In this document: piece by piece, positions 41,240 through 49,875 of the stretch
How the letters are laid out: every line of letters starts with the position of its first letter
Position numbering within the stretch: the first letter of the stretch is position 1
Source: Actinomycetota bacterium
GTDB taxonomy: Bacteria > Actinomycetota > Rubrobacteria > Rubrobacterales > Rubrobacteraceae
Direction: 5' to 3'
Length of the DNA: 64,000 bases
Assembly (NCBI GenBank): GCA_004563715.1
Contig: SIRX01000030.1
Location: 1 to 64,000 of the forward strand
Made by a program: the position numbers and the translations under genes
The notes under the pieces: generated by a model
Told to the model about the DNA's origin: nothing
The model's input: only the letters and a program-made list of their open reading frames with translations
Database searches by the model: none

Positions 41240-41775
41240 CGGTTCACCTCCTCCTCCAGGCGCCCGTCCGGGCCGGCTCCGTCCTTTCGGCGACGGTCCA
41301 ACTCCTCGACGACCCCGGCCCACTCAGGCCCGAAGAGCTTCTCCAGCTCCCCGCGGATCGTGCGCGCCAGCGTCGGGGAGGCCCCGCCTGTCGAGACCGC
41401 CACTTGCAACTTGCCGCGCCGCAGCGTCGAGGGCAGCGCGAAGTCTCCCTCGGAGGGCTCGTCCGCAACGTTGATCGGGACGCCCCGCTCCTGCGCCTCG
41501 CGCGCCACCGCCGCGTTGACCTCCCGCGAGTCGGTCGCCGTAAACGCCAGATAAGCTCCCTCCAGGTCTCCGTTCCGGTAAGGCCTGCGCCGCACCTCGA
41601 CGGCCATGCTCGCAAGCTCCGGCAGGACCTCCGGCGAGATCACCACGACCTCTGCCCGGGCTTGCAGCAGCTTCCGGGCTTTCCGGCCGGCGACCCGGCC
41701 TCCGCCAACGACTACGCAGCGCCGTCCGGCGAGGTCCAGGAATATAGGGTAAAGAACAGCGTGCTCGCCCTCGAT
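41215..41775 (-). CDS. sirC: Precorrin-2 dehydrogenase / sirohydrochlorin-type (ATC start inferred)
   Basis: The protein has 186 residues. YPIFLDLAGRRCVVVGGGRV is the family opening with the Rossmann glycines, AGRKARKLL follows, and FTATDSREVNAAVAREA, VPINVADEPSEGDFALPS and STGGASPTLARTIRG are conserved. It oxidises precorrin-2 toward sirohydrochlorin with NAD. The only GTG in frame (41646) would remove the Rossmann glycines. An in-frame TAG at 41785-41787 limits the start to a short window, where ATC at 41775 follows AGGAGAGAGAG. A non-canonical ATC start is inferred. It heads the haem operon. Confidence 0.8.
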   Translation of the reverse strand: MEGEHAVLYPIFLDLAGRRCVVVGGGRVAGRKARKLLQARAEVVVISPEVLPELASMAVEVRRRPYRNGDLEGAYLAFTATDSREVNAAVAREAQERGVPINVADEPSEGDFALPSTLRRGKLQVAVSTGGASPTLARTIRGELEKLFGPEWAGVVEELDRRRKDGAGPDGRLEEEVNRCLSRLSG

Positions 41776-41929
41776 CTCTCTCTCCTAAAAGCTTTCCGGG
41801 CCGCCGATTAAACTACGAGTCTAGCATACCCGGCATGCCCTTATCAGCGCCTGTCAAAGTGTTACATAAGGCTTTCAAGAGGGCCGTATGAACCTTCACG
41901 ACCGGCCCCGCGACGAGGTTCCGCGAACC

Positions 41930-42379
41930 TTAGCCTTCCTTGGTCTTCTCCAGCAGCCGGGCTTCGCCTATGACCATGTTCTTGTCCACCGCCTTGCACA
42001 TGTCGTAGATCGTCAGGGCGGCGACGCTCACCGCCGTGAGCGCCTCCATCTCGACGCCGGTCCGGTCGCTGGCGCGGGCCGTGGCGGAGATCTCGACCAC
42101 GTCCTCCGTCACCTCAAACTCCACGTCAACGTGGGTGAGGTTGAGCCCGTGGCACAGCGGTATCAGCTCCGGGGTCTTTTTGGCCGCCAGCACGGCGGCG
42201 ATCCTGGCGGTGTTCAGGACGTCGCCCTTGGGGATCGCCCGCTCCCGGAGCAGCCCGACGGTCTCCGGCGACATGCGGACGCTACCGCCCGCCGTGGCGG
42301 TGCGCCGCACCACCGACTTCTCCCCCACGTCCACCATCCGGGCGGCGCCCTCCTCGTCCAGGTGCGAAAACTCCTTCAT
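41930..42379 (-). CDS. moaC: Cyclic pyranopterin monophosphate synthase
   Basis: The protein has 149 residues. [20 protein letters not shown] (about 14-33), [24 protein letters not shown] and [20 protein letters not shown] are MoaC signatures, including the conserved Lys, His and Asp active-site residues. It completes cPMP from the MoaA product in molybdenum cofactor synthesis. This fits the molybdenum hydroxylase genes at 22-26 kb, though no moaA, D or E is in the window. Its ATG overlaps the preceding endonuclease-like stop (ATGA). Confidence 0.93.
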   Translation of the reverse strand: MKEFSHLDEEGAARMVDVGEKSVVRRTATAGGSVRMSPETVGLLRERAIPKGDVLNTARIAAVLAAKKTPELIPLCHGLNLTHVDVEFEVTEDVVEISATARASDRTGVEMEALTAVSVAALTIYDMCKAVDKNMVIGEARLLEKTKEG

Positions 42380-43086
42380 CGTGAGACCTCCAGCTCTACG
42401 TTCAACAGGCGGTGATCGCTCATCCCCTCTTCGACAGCATACCCCACCTCCCGCAACCGGCCCCGGTACAGGACGTAGTCCAGGCGGCGTCCGCTGTCGT
42501 GGGTGGCCTCCCCCGAGCCCGCCGCGTGGAGGCCCCCGGCGAGCATCAGGTCGCCCAGGAACAGGTCTTTCCGGTGGGTATTGAGGTCCCCGGCAAAGAG
42601 AACGTTATCGCGGCCTAGCAGGACCTCCAGCCGCGAGAAGGCGCGGTTCCGGAGCCCCCTTTCCAGGGGAAGATGGGTGTTTACCACCCGCAACTCCAGT
42701 CCCGCCCACCGCACCAGAGCAGCCTGCGCCACCCGGGGCTCGAAGCAGTCCCGCCAGCGGGGGCGGCTCGCCCGGTAGAGGGCGTAGCCCCGGCGGACCG
42801 ACCAGGCTGCGGGGATTACGCCGCGGTGTCCGTTGAGCTGTACCGTCCGGCGCGCGAAGAGGGTGGCCTCGCGGGGAAAGACGAGAGCAAGGTACTGCAA
42901 GCCGTGGCGTGCGCGGGAGACGAAGGCCCGGTCGCCGAGACGCCGGAGCAACCACCAGGCCCGGAGCGGGCTTACCTCCTGCAGGCAGAACAGGGCTCCG
43001 TTCCCGTCCGGGAGCCGGTCGAGAACGGGGTCCCGGCCGTTCTTCTCCTGGTAGGTGTTGTAGGTGATCACCTTCAGGCGCGGCAC
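42376..43086 (-). CDS. Endonuclease/exonuclease/phosphatase family protein
   Basis: The protein has 236 residues and the DNase I-like fold. [12 protein letters not shown] (about 4-15), [12 protein letters not shown] (about 30-41, Glu metal site), [11 protein letters not shown] (about 134-144), [13 protein letters not shown] (about 158-170) and [13 protein letters not shown] (about 222-234) are the five family blocks. The substrate could be a sphingolipid, phosphoinositide or nucleic acid. GTG at 43086 with GGAGAGAGG upstream avoids the tRNA(Sec) gene that a longer start (43143) would overlap. It is in the same transcript as moaC. Confidence 0.82.
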   Translation of the reverse strand: MPRLKVITYNTYQEKNGRDPVLDRLPDGNGALFCLQEVSPLRAWWLLRRLGDRAFVSRARHGLQYLALVFPREATLFARRTVQLNGHRGVIPAAWSVRRGYALYRASRPRWRDCFEPRVAQAALVRWAGLELRVVNTHLPLERGLRNRAFSRLEVLLGRDNVLFAGDLNTHRKDLFLGDLMLAGGLHAAGSGEATHDSGRRLDYVLYRGRLREVGYAVEEGMSDHRLLNVELEVSR

Positions 43087-43116
43087 GGGGACACCGGGCC
43101 TCTCTCCGCCGGCGGG

Positions 43117-43205
43117 CGGAATGCGGGGGAATCGAACCACCACGGCCCTTTGCGGGCCGCAAACCGGTTTTGAAGACCGGCCGGGCCACCAGGCCCACGC
43201 ATTCC
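43117..43205 (-). tRNA. selC: tRNA-Sec (TCA)
   Basis: The 89-nt gene reads 5' GGAATGCG ... CGCATTCC plus discriminator G. Paired arms: 8-bp acceptor, D stem GGGCC/GGCCC, anticodon stem CCGGT/ACCGG around CTTCAAA (anticodon TCA), and a long GC-rich variable arm. The T-loop is TTCGATT. Only 12 nt (CCCCCGCATTCC) follow that loop, so acceptor plus T stem is 12 bp rather than the usual bacterial 13, with a possible T-C mismatch. No CCA is encoded. It inserts selenocysteine at UGA codons. It lies next to selB and selA. Confidence 0.93.
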
Positions 43206-43230
43206 GGATGTTTCCATTCTAGTACACGGC

Positions 43231-45081
43231 CTAGCGGTAGCGGCGGGTGAGGACGCGGACGTCGCCCGTGCGGCTCGTAACGCCGGCGGAATCGGAATAC
43301 TCCAGCCAGGCCTGGGCGTACTTGCGGCTGGTGCCGAGCCGGTCGCGGAAGCCCCCGAGCGAGATCTCCCCTTCCGCCCGGCAGACGGTCTTTACCTCCT
43401 TCAGTACGTCCTCCGCCGCCTCGCGGGCCGCGAAGAGCTTCGGTCCCAGCCCGACGGCCGCGCCACGCTCTAGCAGGAGCCGCACCGCCGGACCCGGCTC
43501 CAGGGCCGGTGGCTCCACCCCGGCCCGGCGCAGCTCGTCCAGGAGGCTCTCCGCCTCCCGCTCCAGCTCGGGCGGAACCTCGTCGGCGCCGGGCAGGCTC
43601 ACGCCGGCTTCGGTAGCCCGGATCTCCCCCGAGCCCGCAAGCTCGCCCAGCAGGGCGTCGGCGAGCCGGTCGCCGAAACCGGTCGCCGTCCGGGCCTCGG
43701 CGATGGTCAGGCGCGGGCTCTCGGGACGTTTGGCGGCGCGCTGTTCGAGCACCGCCAGGAGCCGCTCGCGGGCCGCTGTCACCTCCGCCTCGGGCGCATA
43801 GAGCCCGCCGACCCGGACGACGCCGGCGACGCTCTCGAGCGCAGAGATCACCTCTCCGGGTTCGCCACCGACGGCCTGTGAGACCTCGCCGGCCTCCAGG
43901 CCCTCTCCGGACCTGCGGGAGAGGACCTGCGGGATCAGGTACGCCAGGTCCCCGCTCTCCAGGGCCTCCAGCCAGCGGGGATCCGGCTTCCTGCCGGCCG
44001 GGTACGGGTCCAGCACGGTGCCGCCCCCCACGGTAACCTGGGACGTCAGCGAGCGCAGGACGAAGCGGTCGCCCCGCAGCACGACCAGGGGCTCCGCGAG
44101 GATCAGGCGCCCCAGCGTGCTCTCTCCGCCGCGCAGCTCCTCGCGGTCCGGCAGCCGGACCCGGGCGTTGACGGCGCGGGTGCCGTGGTGCAGCCGCAGC
44201 CGGGCGCCGTGGCCGAGAGGCCGCGCGCCCTCCAGCAGCCGGATACGGACGTCGAGGCTCCGGGTCTCCGCGACGGGCCGGGAGAGCAACACCTCGCCTG
44301 CCTCCACCTGCGAAGCCTCCACGCCCGCGAGGTCCAGCGCCGTGCGGGCCCCCGCGCGGGCCACCTCCGCCGGACGGCCGTGGTTCTGGATGCCGCGGAC
44401 GCGCGTCCGGAGGCCCGCGGTGGTGTAGAGCGTGTCGCCGGCCCGAACCTCCCCGGACCATAGAGTGCCGGTCACGACCACCCCGATCCCTTTTAGCACG
44501 AAGGAGCGGTCCACCGGCAACCGGACCAACCCGCTACCGTCGTGGGTAGCCCCTACCGACTCTGCCAGCGCGTCCAGGGCGGCGAGCAACTCTTCGACAC
44601 CCTCGCCGGTAACGCCGCTCACCGGCAAGATAGAGGCCTCGATCCCGGCCGACCCCAGAAGCTCTGCGGCCTCCAGCTCCGCCAGCTCGACCGTCTCGGC
44701 GTCCACGGTGTCGGTCTTGGTCACAGCCACCACCCCCTGCTCCACGCCGAGCACCCGCAGCACGTCGAGGTGCTCCCGGGTCTGGGGCATCACGCCGTCG
44801 TCGGCGGCCACGACGAGCAGGAACGCGTCCACCCCGCTGGATCCGGCGACCATGTTCTTGACGAACCGCTCGTGGCCGGGCACGTCCACCAGGCTCGCCC
44901 GGCGGCCTCCCGGCAGGTTCAGTTCCGCGTAGCCCGGCACGATGGAGATGCCGCGCCGGTGCTCCTCCTCCAGCCGGTCGGTGTCCGTGCCGGTCAGGTA
45001 GCGGACGAGCGTGGTCTTGCCGTGGTCTACGTGCCCCGCCGTACCTATGGTGAGGGCGATGGGCCGCTCGTCAGGCGTCAC
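43231..45081 (-). CDS. selB: Selenocysteine-specific elongation factor
   Basis: The protein has 616 residues. The GTPase domain has [19 protein letters not shown] (about 12-30), [14 protein letters not shown] (switch I), [15 protein letters not shown] (switch II) and VTKTD. Domains II-III follow, then winged-helix domains at the C-terminus that bind the SECIS stem (for example [12 protein letters not shown] and [18 protein letters not shown]). GTG 45081 overlaps the selA stop by 11 bp; a longer frame to 45249 is out-of-frame selA sequence. It delivers Sec-tRNA(Sec) to in-frame UGA. selA lies upstream; tRNA(Sec) downstream. Confidence 0.93.
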   Translation of the reverse strand: MTPDERPIALTIGTAGHVDHGKTTLVRYLTGTDTDRLEEEHRRGISIVPGYAELNLPGGRRASLVDVPGHERFVKNMVAGSSGVDAFLLVVAADDGVMPQTREHLDVLRVLGVEQGVVAVTKTDTVDAETVELAELEAAELLGSAGIEASILPVSGVTGEGVEELLAALDALAESVGATHDGSGLVRLPVDRSFVLKGIGVVVTGTLWSGEVRAGDTLYTTAGLRTRVRGIQNHGRPAEVARAGARTALDLAGVEASQVEAGEVLLSRPVAETRSLDVRIRLLEGARPLGHGARLRLHHGTRAVNARVRLPDREELRGGESTLGRLILAEPLVVLRGDRFVLRSLTSQVTVGGGTVLDPYPAGRKPDPRWLEALESGDLAYLIPQVLSRRSGEGLEAGEVSQAVGGEPGEVISALESVAGVVRVGGLYAPEAEVTAARERLLAVLEQRAAKRPESPRLTIAEARTATGFGDRLADALLGELAGSGEIRATEAGVSLPGADEVPPELEREAESLLDELRRAGVEPPALEPGPAVRLLLERGAAVGLGPKLFAAREAAEDVLKEVKTVCRAEGEISLGGFRDRLGTSRKYAQAWLEYSDSAGVTSRTGDVRVLTRRYR

Positions 45082-46450
45082 GCACGGCCTCCGACACGGC
45101 CCGCACGACGGCCATCTCGTCGCCGGGCAGGAGCGTCCGGGCGTCGAGCAAGAGCCCGCCGTCGGAGACGCGCCCGACCACCGGCGGGTCGGACCTCCGC
45201 AGCCCCGCCGCCAGGGCGTCGGCGTCCGGGGCCTCGACCCGTACGGCATACGAGGGGATCTCGTACGCCGGCAGCGTGCCGCCGCCGCTGCGCGCCACGG
45301 AGGAGACCACCTCGATCCGGGCCGCCGGCCAGCCCTTCTTCAACTCCTCCGCCAGCTCTGCAGCCCGGTCTCTCACCTCCTCAGGCGGCGCGTGAAGCAT
45401 TCTCAGCGTGGGCAACTCCCCGGGGGCAGCGCCTTCCTGGTAGGAGGCCAGGGTCGCTTCGAGGGCGGCGAGGCAGAGCTTGTCGGCCCGGAGGGCGCGC
45501 ACGAGCGGGTGGCGGCGCATCGCGGAGATCCAGGCCGAAGAACCCACGATTATCCCGGCCTGTGGTCCCCCGAGCAGCTTGTCGCCGGAGAAGACGGCCA
45601 GCGCGGCCCCGGCCCGGACCGCCTCCCGCACCCGCGGCTCGTTCCCCACCGCCACGAGCGCGCCGCTGCCGACGTCCGCCACCACCGGCGGCCCGAGATC
45701 AGAGAGTTCCGCGACGCCCACAGACTCGGTAAAGCCCCGGACCTCGAAGTTCGAGTGGTGGACCCACAGTATGGCTCGGGTATTCTCGTTTATCGCGGCC
45801 TCGTAGTCGGAGCGGCGGGTGCGGTTGGTGGTGCCGACCTCCCGGAGCCGCGCCCCGGAGAGCTCCAGCACCTCCGGGATGCGGAAGCCGCCCCCGATCT
45901 CGATGAGCTGGCCGCGGGAGACGATCACCTCCGGGACAGCCCCGCAACCCTCCGGCCCAGACACCACCGCCGATAGTGCCAGCAGCGTCGCCCCCGCGCA
46001 GTTGTTGACCACCAGCGCGTCCTCGGACCCCGCAAGTTGCCGCAGGAGCGGGACCGCGTGATCGTAACGCGAGCCCCGGGCCCCGGAGCCGAGGTCGTAC
46101 TCCAGGTTCGAGTAGCCCCGCGCCGCCCCCACGACGGCTTCCACGGCCCGCTCCGAGAGGACCGAGCGGCCCAGGTTGGTGTGCAGGATCACCCCGGTAG
46201 CATTCACCACGCGGCGGAGCCCCCGGTTGGAGAGCAGCGCCGCCGCCGCTGAGACTACTGACTCCTCGTCCACGGCCGGCGCGGCGCCGGCCAGCGTCTC
46301 ACGCCGCAACCGGTCCAGGGCCTCCCGAACGGCGTCGGAGAAGGCCGTCCGGCCGTAACGCCCGACGGCCTTCTCCGACGCCGGGTTCCGCAGTACGGCG
46401 TCTACCGCCGGCAGCCGTCGTAACAGATCTCTTTTCCCGGTTTCCGGCAT
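45071..46450 (-). CDS. selA: L-seryl-tRNA(Sec) selenium transferase
   Basis: The protein has 459 residues. RRVVNATGVILHTNLGRSVLS (shortened here) opens the fold at about 78, VNNCAGATLLALSAV follows, and FSGDKLLGGPQAGIIVG (about 284-300) contains the PLP-binding Lys. It converts Ser-tRNA(Sec) to Sec-tRNA(Sec) using selenophosphate. The operon selA-selB with selC just downstream gives the core Sec insertion set except selD, which is not in the window. No UGA-containing selenoprotein gene was recognised nearby. Confidence 0.94.
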   Translation of the reverse strand: MPETGKRDLLRRLPAVDAVLRNPASEKAVGRYGRTAFSDAVREALDRLRRETLAGAAPAVDEESVVSAAAALLSNRGLRRVVNATGVILHTNLGRSVLSERAVEAVVGAARGYSNLEYDLGSGARGSRYDHAVPLLRQLAGSEDALVVNNCAGATLLALSAVVSGPEGCGAVPEVIVSRGQLIEIGGGFRIPEVLELSGARLREVGTTNRTRRSDYEAAINENTRAILWVHHSNFEVRGFTESVGVAELSDLGPPVVADVGSGALVAVGNEPRVREAVRAGAALAVFSGDKLLGGPQAGIIVGSSAWISAMRRHPLVRALRADKLCLAALEATLASYQEGAAPGELPTLRMLHAPPEEVRDRAAELAEELKKGWPAARIEVVSSVARSGGGTLPAYEIPSYAVRVEAPDADALAAGLRRSDPPVVGRVSDGGLLLDARTLLPGDEMAVVRAVSEAVRDA

Positions 46451-46612
46451 CCCCGGCCAGTATACCCCCCGAACCTCGAACCTGGCCTACAACCGAGACC
46501 GCATTCGCAGAGCGCGCTGGCGAGCCACCCTGGCAAGCCGCGCGGCAGAGCCCCTATGCTAAACTTGGGTGGTCGCAGCCCACAGACGCGCGGAGACGTA
46601 CGGAGGAGTTCG

Positions 46613-46909
46613 TTGTTAGGTGAGGGTTCGGCCAAATTTCTCATAGGCACGGTGGTCGGAGCCGTCGGCGGCTTCGCGGTAGGATCTTTTGTCGCCACGC
46701 CCACGGCCAAATCTTTCGGCAACTCGGCGCTCGGGGGCGCAGGAGCCTCGGTCCGCTTTCTGGGACGCCAGACGGTGAAAACAGCCCGCGTGCTGGGCAA
46801 CGCCCTGGAGCTCAGCTACACCCGCCTGCGGGGTCGGCAAGCCTACCTGGAGCAGGAGATCGAGGAGCTTCGGGAGCAGATCACCCGCCTGGAACAGCGG
46901 ACGGACTAA
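46613..46909 (+). CDS. Small membrane protein with C-terminal coiled coil
   Basis: The protein has about 98 residues. A transmembrane helix rich in Gly/Val (FLIGTVVGAVGGFAVGSFVA) is followed by a linker and a charged helix, YLEQEIEELREQITRLEQR, that should form a coiled coil. TTG 46613 has GGAGGAG 6 bp upstream; the ATG at 46556 adds an Arg-rich tail and seems less likely. It is transcribed away from selA and precedes the PRC-barrel gene by 88 bp. No family is recognised; a stress or envelope role is possible. Confidence 0.65.
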   Translation: MLGEGSAKFLIGTVVGAVGGFAVGSFVATPTAKSFGNSALGGAGASVRFLGRQTVKTARVLGNALELSYTRLRGRQAYLEQEIEELREQITRLEQRTD

Positions 46910-46997
46910 CCAGCCTCTTCTCCAAGAACCTGTTTACTTACCGCTGGCCCGGGGTAAGCGTGCCGCCAGGGATACACAAACCGCAAGGAGGCTTGCC

Positions 46998-48053
46998 GTG
47001 AGCGATGGAAGAAGCGGAGACCCCGGCCGGGGCCCAAAGGAGTCCTACTTCGGCTACAAGGTGTACGACCAGCACTACGAAGAGGTCGGCAAGGTAGACG
47101 AGATGTTTGTGGATCAAAACGATCGTCCCACGTACCTGGGCCTCAAGATAGGGCTCCTGGGCACGAAGTACACCCTGATCCCGATGGACCTAGTCCGCGT
47201 CAACGACCGCCGGGAGCTGGTAGAGGTTGCTGATTCCAAGGGAGCCATAGAAGGCGCCCCCCAGTTCGACGACGTCGACGAGCTTACGGCAGCACAGGAG
47301 ACCGAGGTCCGCAGCTACTACGGGTTGCCGGCCCGCGGCCAGCGACCGGCGGCCGGCGAACGTCCTGCGGAGTCCGCTTTCGAAGAGCGCCCGAGGGTTG
47401 ACCTGGGGTACGGGGAGCGCCGCGGCTCCACCGGAGAATCCATCTCGGATCCCCCCGCAGAGCGCCCCGCCAGCCCCCCGGAGTACGTCGAGAGCCGGGA
47501 TTTCGCCGAGGAGCCGCGCCCGGAGCCAGCCGCCGGACGGTCTTACGAGGCTTCGGAGGCGGAACGCGCCGAAGAAGAGCGGGTAGCGGGCGAAAGCCCG
47601 GGCGCAAGCCGCGAAGACGCTCTGCGGAAAGAGGCCGCCGGGACCACCGAGAGAGAAGAAGAGTTGCGCATACAACGCGCCGAAGAAGAGCTCCGGGCCG
47701 GGACGCGCGAGCGGGAAGCCGGAGAGGTCAACGTGCGCAAGCGGGTCCGCACGGACCAGGAGCAGATAAAGGTACCCAAAAAGAGAGAAGAAGTGGTAGT
47801 CGAGCGCGTGCCGGTCGAAGGAGATGCGGAGACCGCCTCCACGGAAACCGGGGGCGGGATCTCACCGTCCGAGTCCGAAGAGGATATCCGCGTCCCCGTG
47901 GTCGAAGAGGAAGTCGTGGTCGAGAAACGGCCCGTCGTGAAAGAAGAGATCCGGCTCCGCAAGCGCGTCGTCGAGGAAGAAGCGGTCGTCGAGGAAGAGG
48001 TGCGCAAGGAAGAGGTCGAGGTAGACGAAACGGACTACCGCGACCAGCGGTAG
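46998..48053 (+). CDS. PRC-barrel and DUF2382 stress-type protein
   Basis: The protein has 351 residues. Residues ~17-105 are a PRC barrel (YFGYKVYDQHYEEVGKVDEM, TKYTLIPMDLVRVN). A long low-complexity Glu/Arg/Pro stretch follows. The C-terminal ~110 residues are a DUF2382 domain (VNVRKRVRTDQEQIKVPKKR, PVVKEEIRLRKRVVEEE), as in YsnF/AvaK-type stress proteins. Such genes are common in desiccation- and radiation-tolerant actinobacteria. GTG start with AAGGAGG upstream. A convergent hairpin at 48087 closes it. Confidence 0.85.
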   Translation: MSDGRSGDPGRGPKESYFGYKVYDQHYEEVGKVDEMFVDQNDRPTYLGLKIGLLGTKYTLIPMDLVRVNDRRELVEVADSKGAIEGAPQFDDVDELTAAQETEVRSYYGLPARGQRPAAGERPAESAFEERPRVDLGYGERRGSTGESISDPPAERPASPPEYVESRDFAEEPRPEPAAGRSYEASEAERAEEERVAGESPGASREDALRKEAAGTTEREEELRIQRAEEELRAGTREREAGEVNVRKRVRTDQEQIKVPKKREEVVVERVPVEGDAETASTETGGGISPSESEEDIRVPVVEEEVVVEKRPVVKEEIRLRKRVVEEEAVVEEEVRKEEVEVDETDYRDQR

Positions 48054-48086
48054 TTCAGCGGTAAACACCGGCGGCCTGACACCCGT

Positions 48087-48121
48087 TTTCTTCGGCCGCT
48101 CAGTAGCGGCGGCCGAAGAAA
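48087..48121. terminator. Bidirectional hairpin between convergent genes
   Basis: A perfect 13-bp stem, TTTCTTCGGCCGC/GCGGCCGAAGAAA, has a 9-nt loop. It spans the stop codon of the leftward gene at 48100 and lies 34 bp after the PRC-barrel stop. The left arm gives a short T-run when read leftwards, the right arm an A-run when read rightwards, so it can serve both transcripts. Confidence 0.75.
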
Positions 48122-48429
48122 CGTTGTAGCCAGCCGGGCAGGCCAGCCTCTCCGGCCTCCATAGCCTTTTTGTAGTCCTCCAGGTCTTCCGGGTGCACCG
48201 GCGAGCCGGCTTCGCCGAGCAGCGCCCGGGCGTCCTGCAGACGGGTCTCGGGAGTACTCTCCGAGAAAGCAGCCTCGACGAGGTAGTTACCGTTCCAGCG
48301 GATACGGAAAATCCGCAACCCCACCAGCTCCCGCTGCGTAAAACGCCGGTCGAGCTCCGCCGCGCAGCCGCGGGCATCCTGCTCGGTCACGAACTCGTAA
48401 CCTACGGAGTTGTGCCCTCTACCGGACAT
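48100..48429 (-). CDS. Hypothetical protein
   Basis: The protein has 109 residues. I do not recognise a domain. It has a mixed α/β pattern (VGLRIFRIRWNGNYLVEAAF), then a helical C-terminus (DARALLGEAG, DLEDYKKAMEAGEAGLPGWL) ending in an aromatic-basic tail (RFFGRRY). It lies directly upstream of the convergent hairpin; the DUF2342 protease gene ends one base before it begins. ATG 48429; co-transcription with the protease is likely. Confidence 0.6.
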   Translation of the reverse strand: MSGRGHNSVGYEFVTEQDARGCAAELDRRFTQRELVGLRIFRIRWNGNYLVEAAFSESTPETRLQDARALLGEAGSPVHPEDLEDYKKAMEAGEAGLPGWLQRFFGRRY

Positions 48430-48430
48430 C

Positions 48431-49456
48431 TCAAACGAAGTCCATCCTGTTCAGCCACAGGCCGGGGTCCCGGATCTCCGCCAGGGTGGGCAGGTTCTCC
48501 GGCCTCTCCCAGACGCGGTTCAGGCCCTCCATGCCCTGACGGCGGGCCACGGCGTCGGCGAAGCGCTCGCCGAGCCGGTACTGTTCCAGCTTCATGTCCA
48601 GGCCCGTTATGCGGAATATTGCGGTCTCCAGCGGTGGCCGGTGGGCCCGGCTCGCCGCCATACGGCGGCTCAGGTAGTCGTAGTTGGGGACCAGCTCGCT
48701 GCCGACGTGATGCATGACGTAGTCGGAGTACCCCTCGATAAGGGCCATGGTCGCCTGCATCTGGTCGAAGTTACGCCGCTGCTCGCGGTTCATCATCAGC
48801 TCCACGGAGCGCCCGCCGGTGCGCAGGTTCTCCGTAAGCCGGCGCAGGGTCTCGCGGACGCCGAGCCGGTCGGTCAGGGGCTGGAGCAGGCTCTCCAGGA
48901 GCCCGCCCAGGTGGTTCCGCAACCAGGGGTATCCCTCGAACTGGAGCGCGTGGGTCATCTCGTGGAGCACGATCCAGAGCCGCAGCCCGTCTACCGGCAC
49001 CCCGATGCGTCCCGCCGCCGAGACTATGTTGCCGTCCAGGAAAAAGACCTTGCCCGGTTCGTCCGCCCTACGGCGCGTGAGCAGCGGCCCGGTGTCGTAC
49101 TGGCCCAGCACGCGGGCGGAGAGAAAGCCCAGCAACACCCCGACCTGCGCCGTGAGCGTCACACCGCCCAGGGCCCAGGTCACGTTGCTGGCTTCGGCGG
49201 CGGCCCGCTGGAGCACGGGCTCCATGAGCGTCCCGAAACCTTCTATGTTGAAGTCGATCCACTCTTCCCGATCCGCGACCCGCAGCTGGCGTCCCGTGGG
49301 GGGTCCTTCAGGCAGCTCGATGCCCGTGAAGTCCGAAAGCGGGTCCAGCGTCCGTTCCACAGCCCCCCGGTAATCGAAGTCCCCGGCGTCCGCGCCGCCT
49401 TCCGTGCGGGCGGCGAGCGCCACGGCGATCGTGCGGGCCGCGCCCCAGGCTATCAT
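48431..49456 (-). CDS. Zinc-dependent metalloprotease, DUF2342 (F420-associated) family
   Basis: The protein has 341 residues. WIVLHEMTHALQFEGYPWLR (about 161-180) holds the HExxH zinc motif with a downstream Glu in ALIEGYSDYVMHHVG (about 239-253). LGQYDTGPLLTRR and the preceding N-terminal helices match the actinobacterial DUF2342 family, sometimes labelled coenzyme F420 biosynthesis-associated. No F420 gene is seen here. It may be a membrane-associated protease. The start is ATG 49456. It diverges from the TatA gene. Confidence 0.82.
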   Translation of the reverse strand: MIAWGAARTIAVALAARTEGGADAGDFDYRGAVERTLDPLSDFTGIELPEGPPTGRQLRVADREEWIDFNIEGFGTLMEPVLQRAAAEASNVTWALGGVTLTAQVGVLLGFLSARVLGQYDTGPLLTRRRADEPGKVFFLDGNIVSAAGRIGVPVDGLRLWIVLHEMTHALQFEGYPWLRNHLGGLLESLLQPLTDRLGVRETLRRLTENLRTGGRSVELMMNREQRRNFDQMQATMALIEGYSDYVMHHVGSELVPNYDYLSRRMAASRAHRPPLETAIFRITGLDMKLEQYRLGERFADAVARRQGMEGLNRVWERPENLPTLAEIRDPGLWLNRMDFV

Positions 49457-49551
49457 GGTCGGCTCCTCGGAGATTGATTCATGGAAGTGAGTATATACTC
49501 TGGTGTAACGAAGTCATTGTAAGCCGTTTATCCAGGGAGTATATTTACCCC

Positions 49552-49848
49552 ATGTTCGGTTTCGGGCCCACGGAGATAGTGGTTATCTTCCTGCTAGTCC
49601 TGATGCTTTTCGGCCCCAGCAAGCTGCCCCAGATGGCCCGCGACTTCGGACGTTTCGTAACCGAAGCCCGGCGCGCCGTAGACGAGTTCAAGGACGAGCT
49701 CACCTCCTCCGTGGAAGAAGAGGAAGAATCCCGGCCCCGCAGCAAGAAGAAGGTCACGGCCCGGAAAAAAACGGACCGGGACCGCAGAGTTGACGACGCC
49801 GAAAAAGACGGCTTCCTCTCGAAGAAAGAGGAGGAGCACGACTTCTGA
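49552..49848 (+). CDS. TatA/TatB-like translocase subunit
   Basis: The protein has 98 residues. An N-terminal transmembrane helix with hinge (FGPTEIVVIFLLVLMLFGPS), then PQMARDFGRFVTEARRAVDEF, the amphipathic helix typical of TatA/TatB, and a Lys/Glu/Asp-rich tail are present. The helix followed by a long polar tail favours a TatB-like or second TatA role. ATG 49552; an AGGGAG lies 14 bp upstream, further than ideal. The separate tatA-tatC operon is at 29.9-31.0 kb. Start and paralogue class are less certain than family. Confidence 0.82.
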   Translation: MFGFGPTEIVVIFLLVLMLFGPSKLPQMARDFGRFVTEARRAVDEFKDELTSSVEEEEESRPRSKKKVTARKKTDRDRRVDDAEKDGFLSKKEEEHDF

Positions 49849-49875
49849 GGTCCAGGAAGCCTCGCCGAGGCCGGG

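Noticed and set aside
41776-41929. TTGACA and TATGCT boxes upstream of sirC as a promoter
   Set aside because: They are 23 bp apart, too far for a normal sigma factor; a TATGCTAAACT also occurs before 46613 but the pair is too little evidence.
43087-43143. Longer N-terminus of the endonuclease-like gene
   Set aside because: It would overlap tRNA(Sec); the later GTG has a better ribosome site and the conserved fold begins there.
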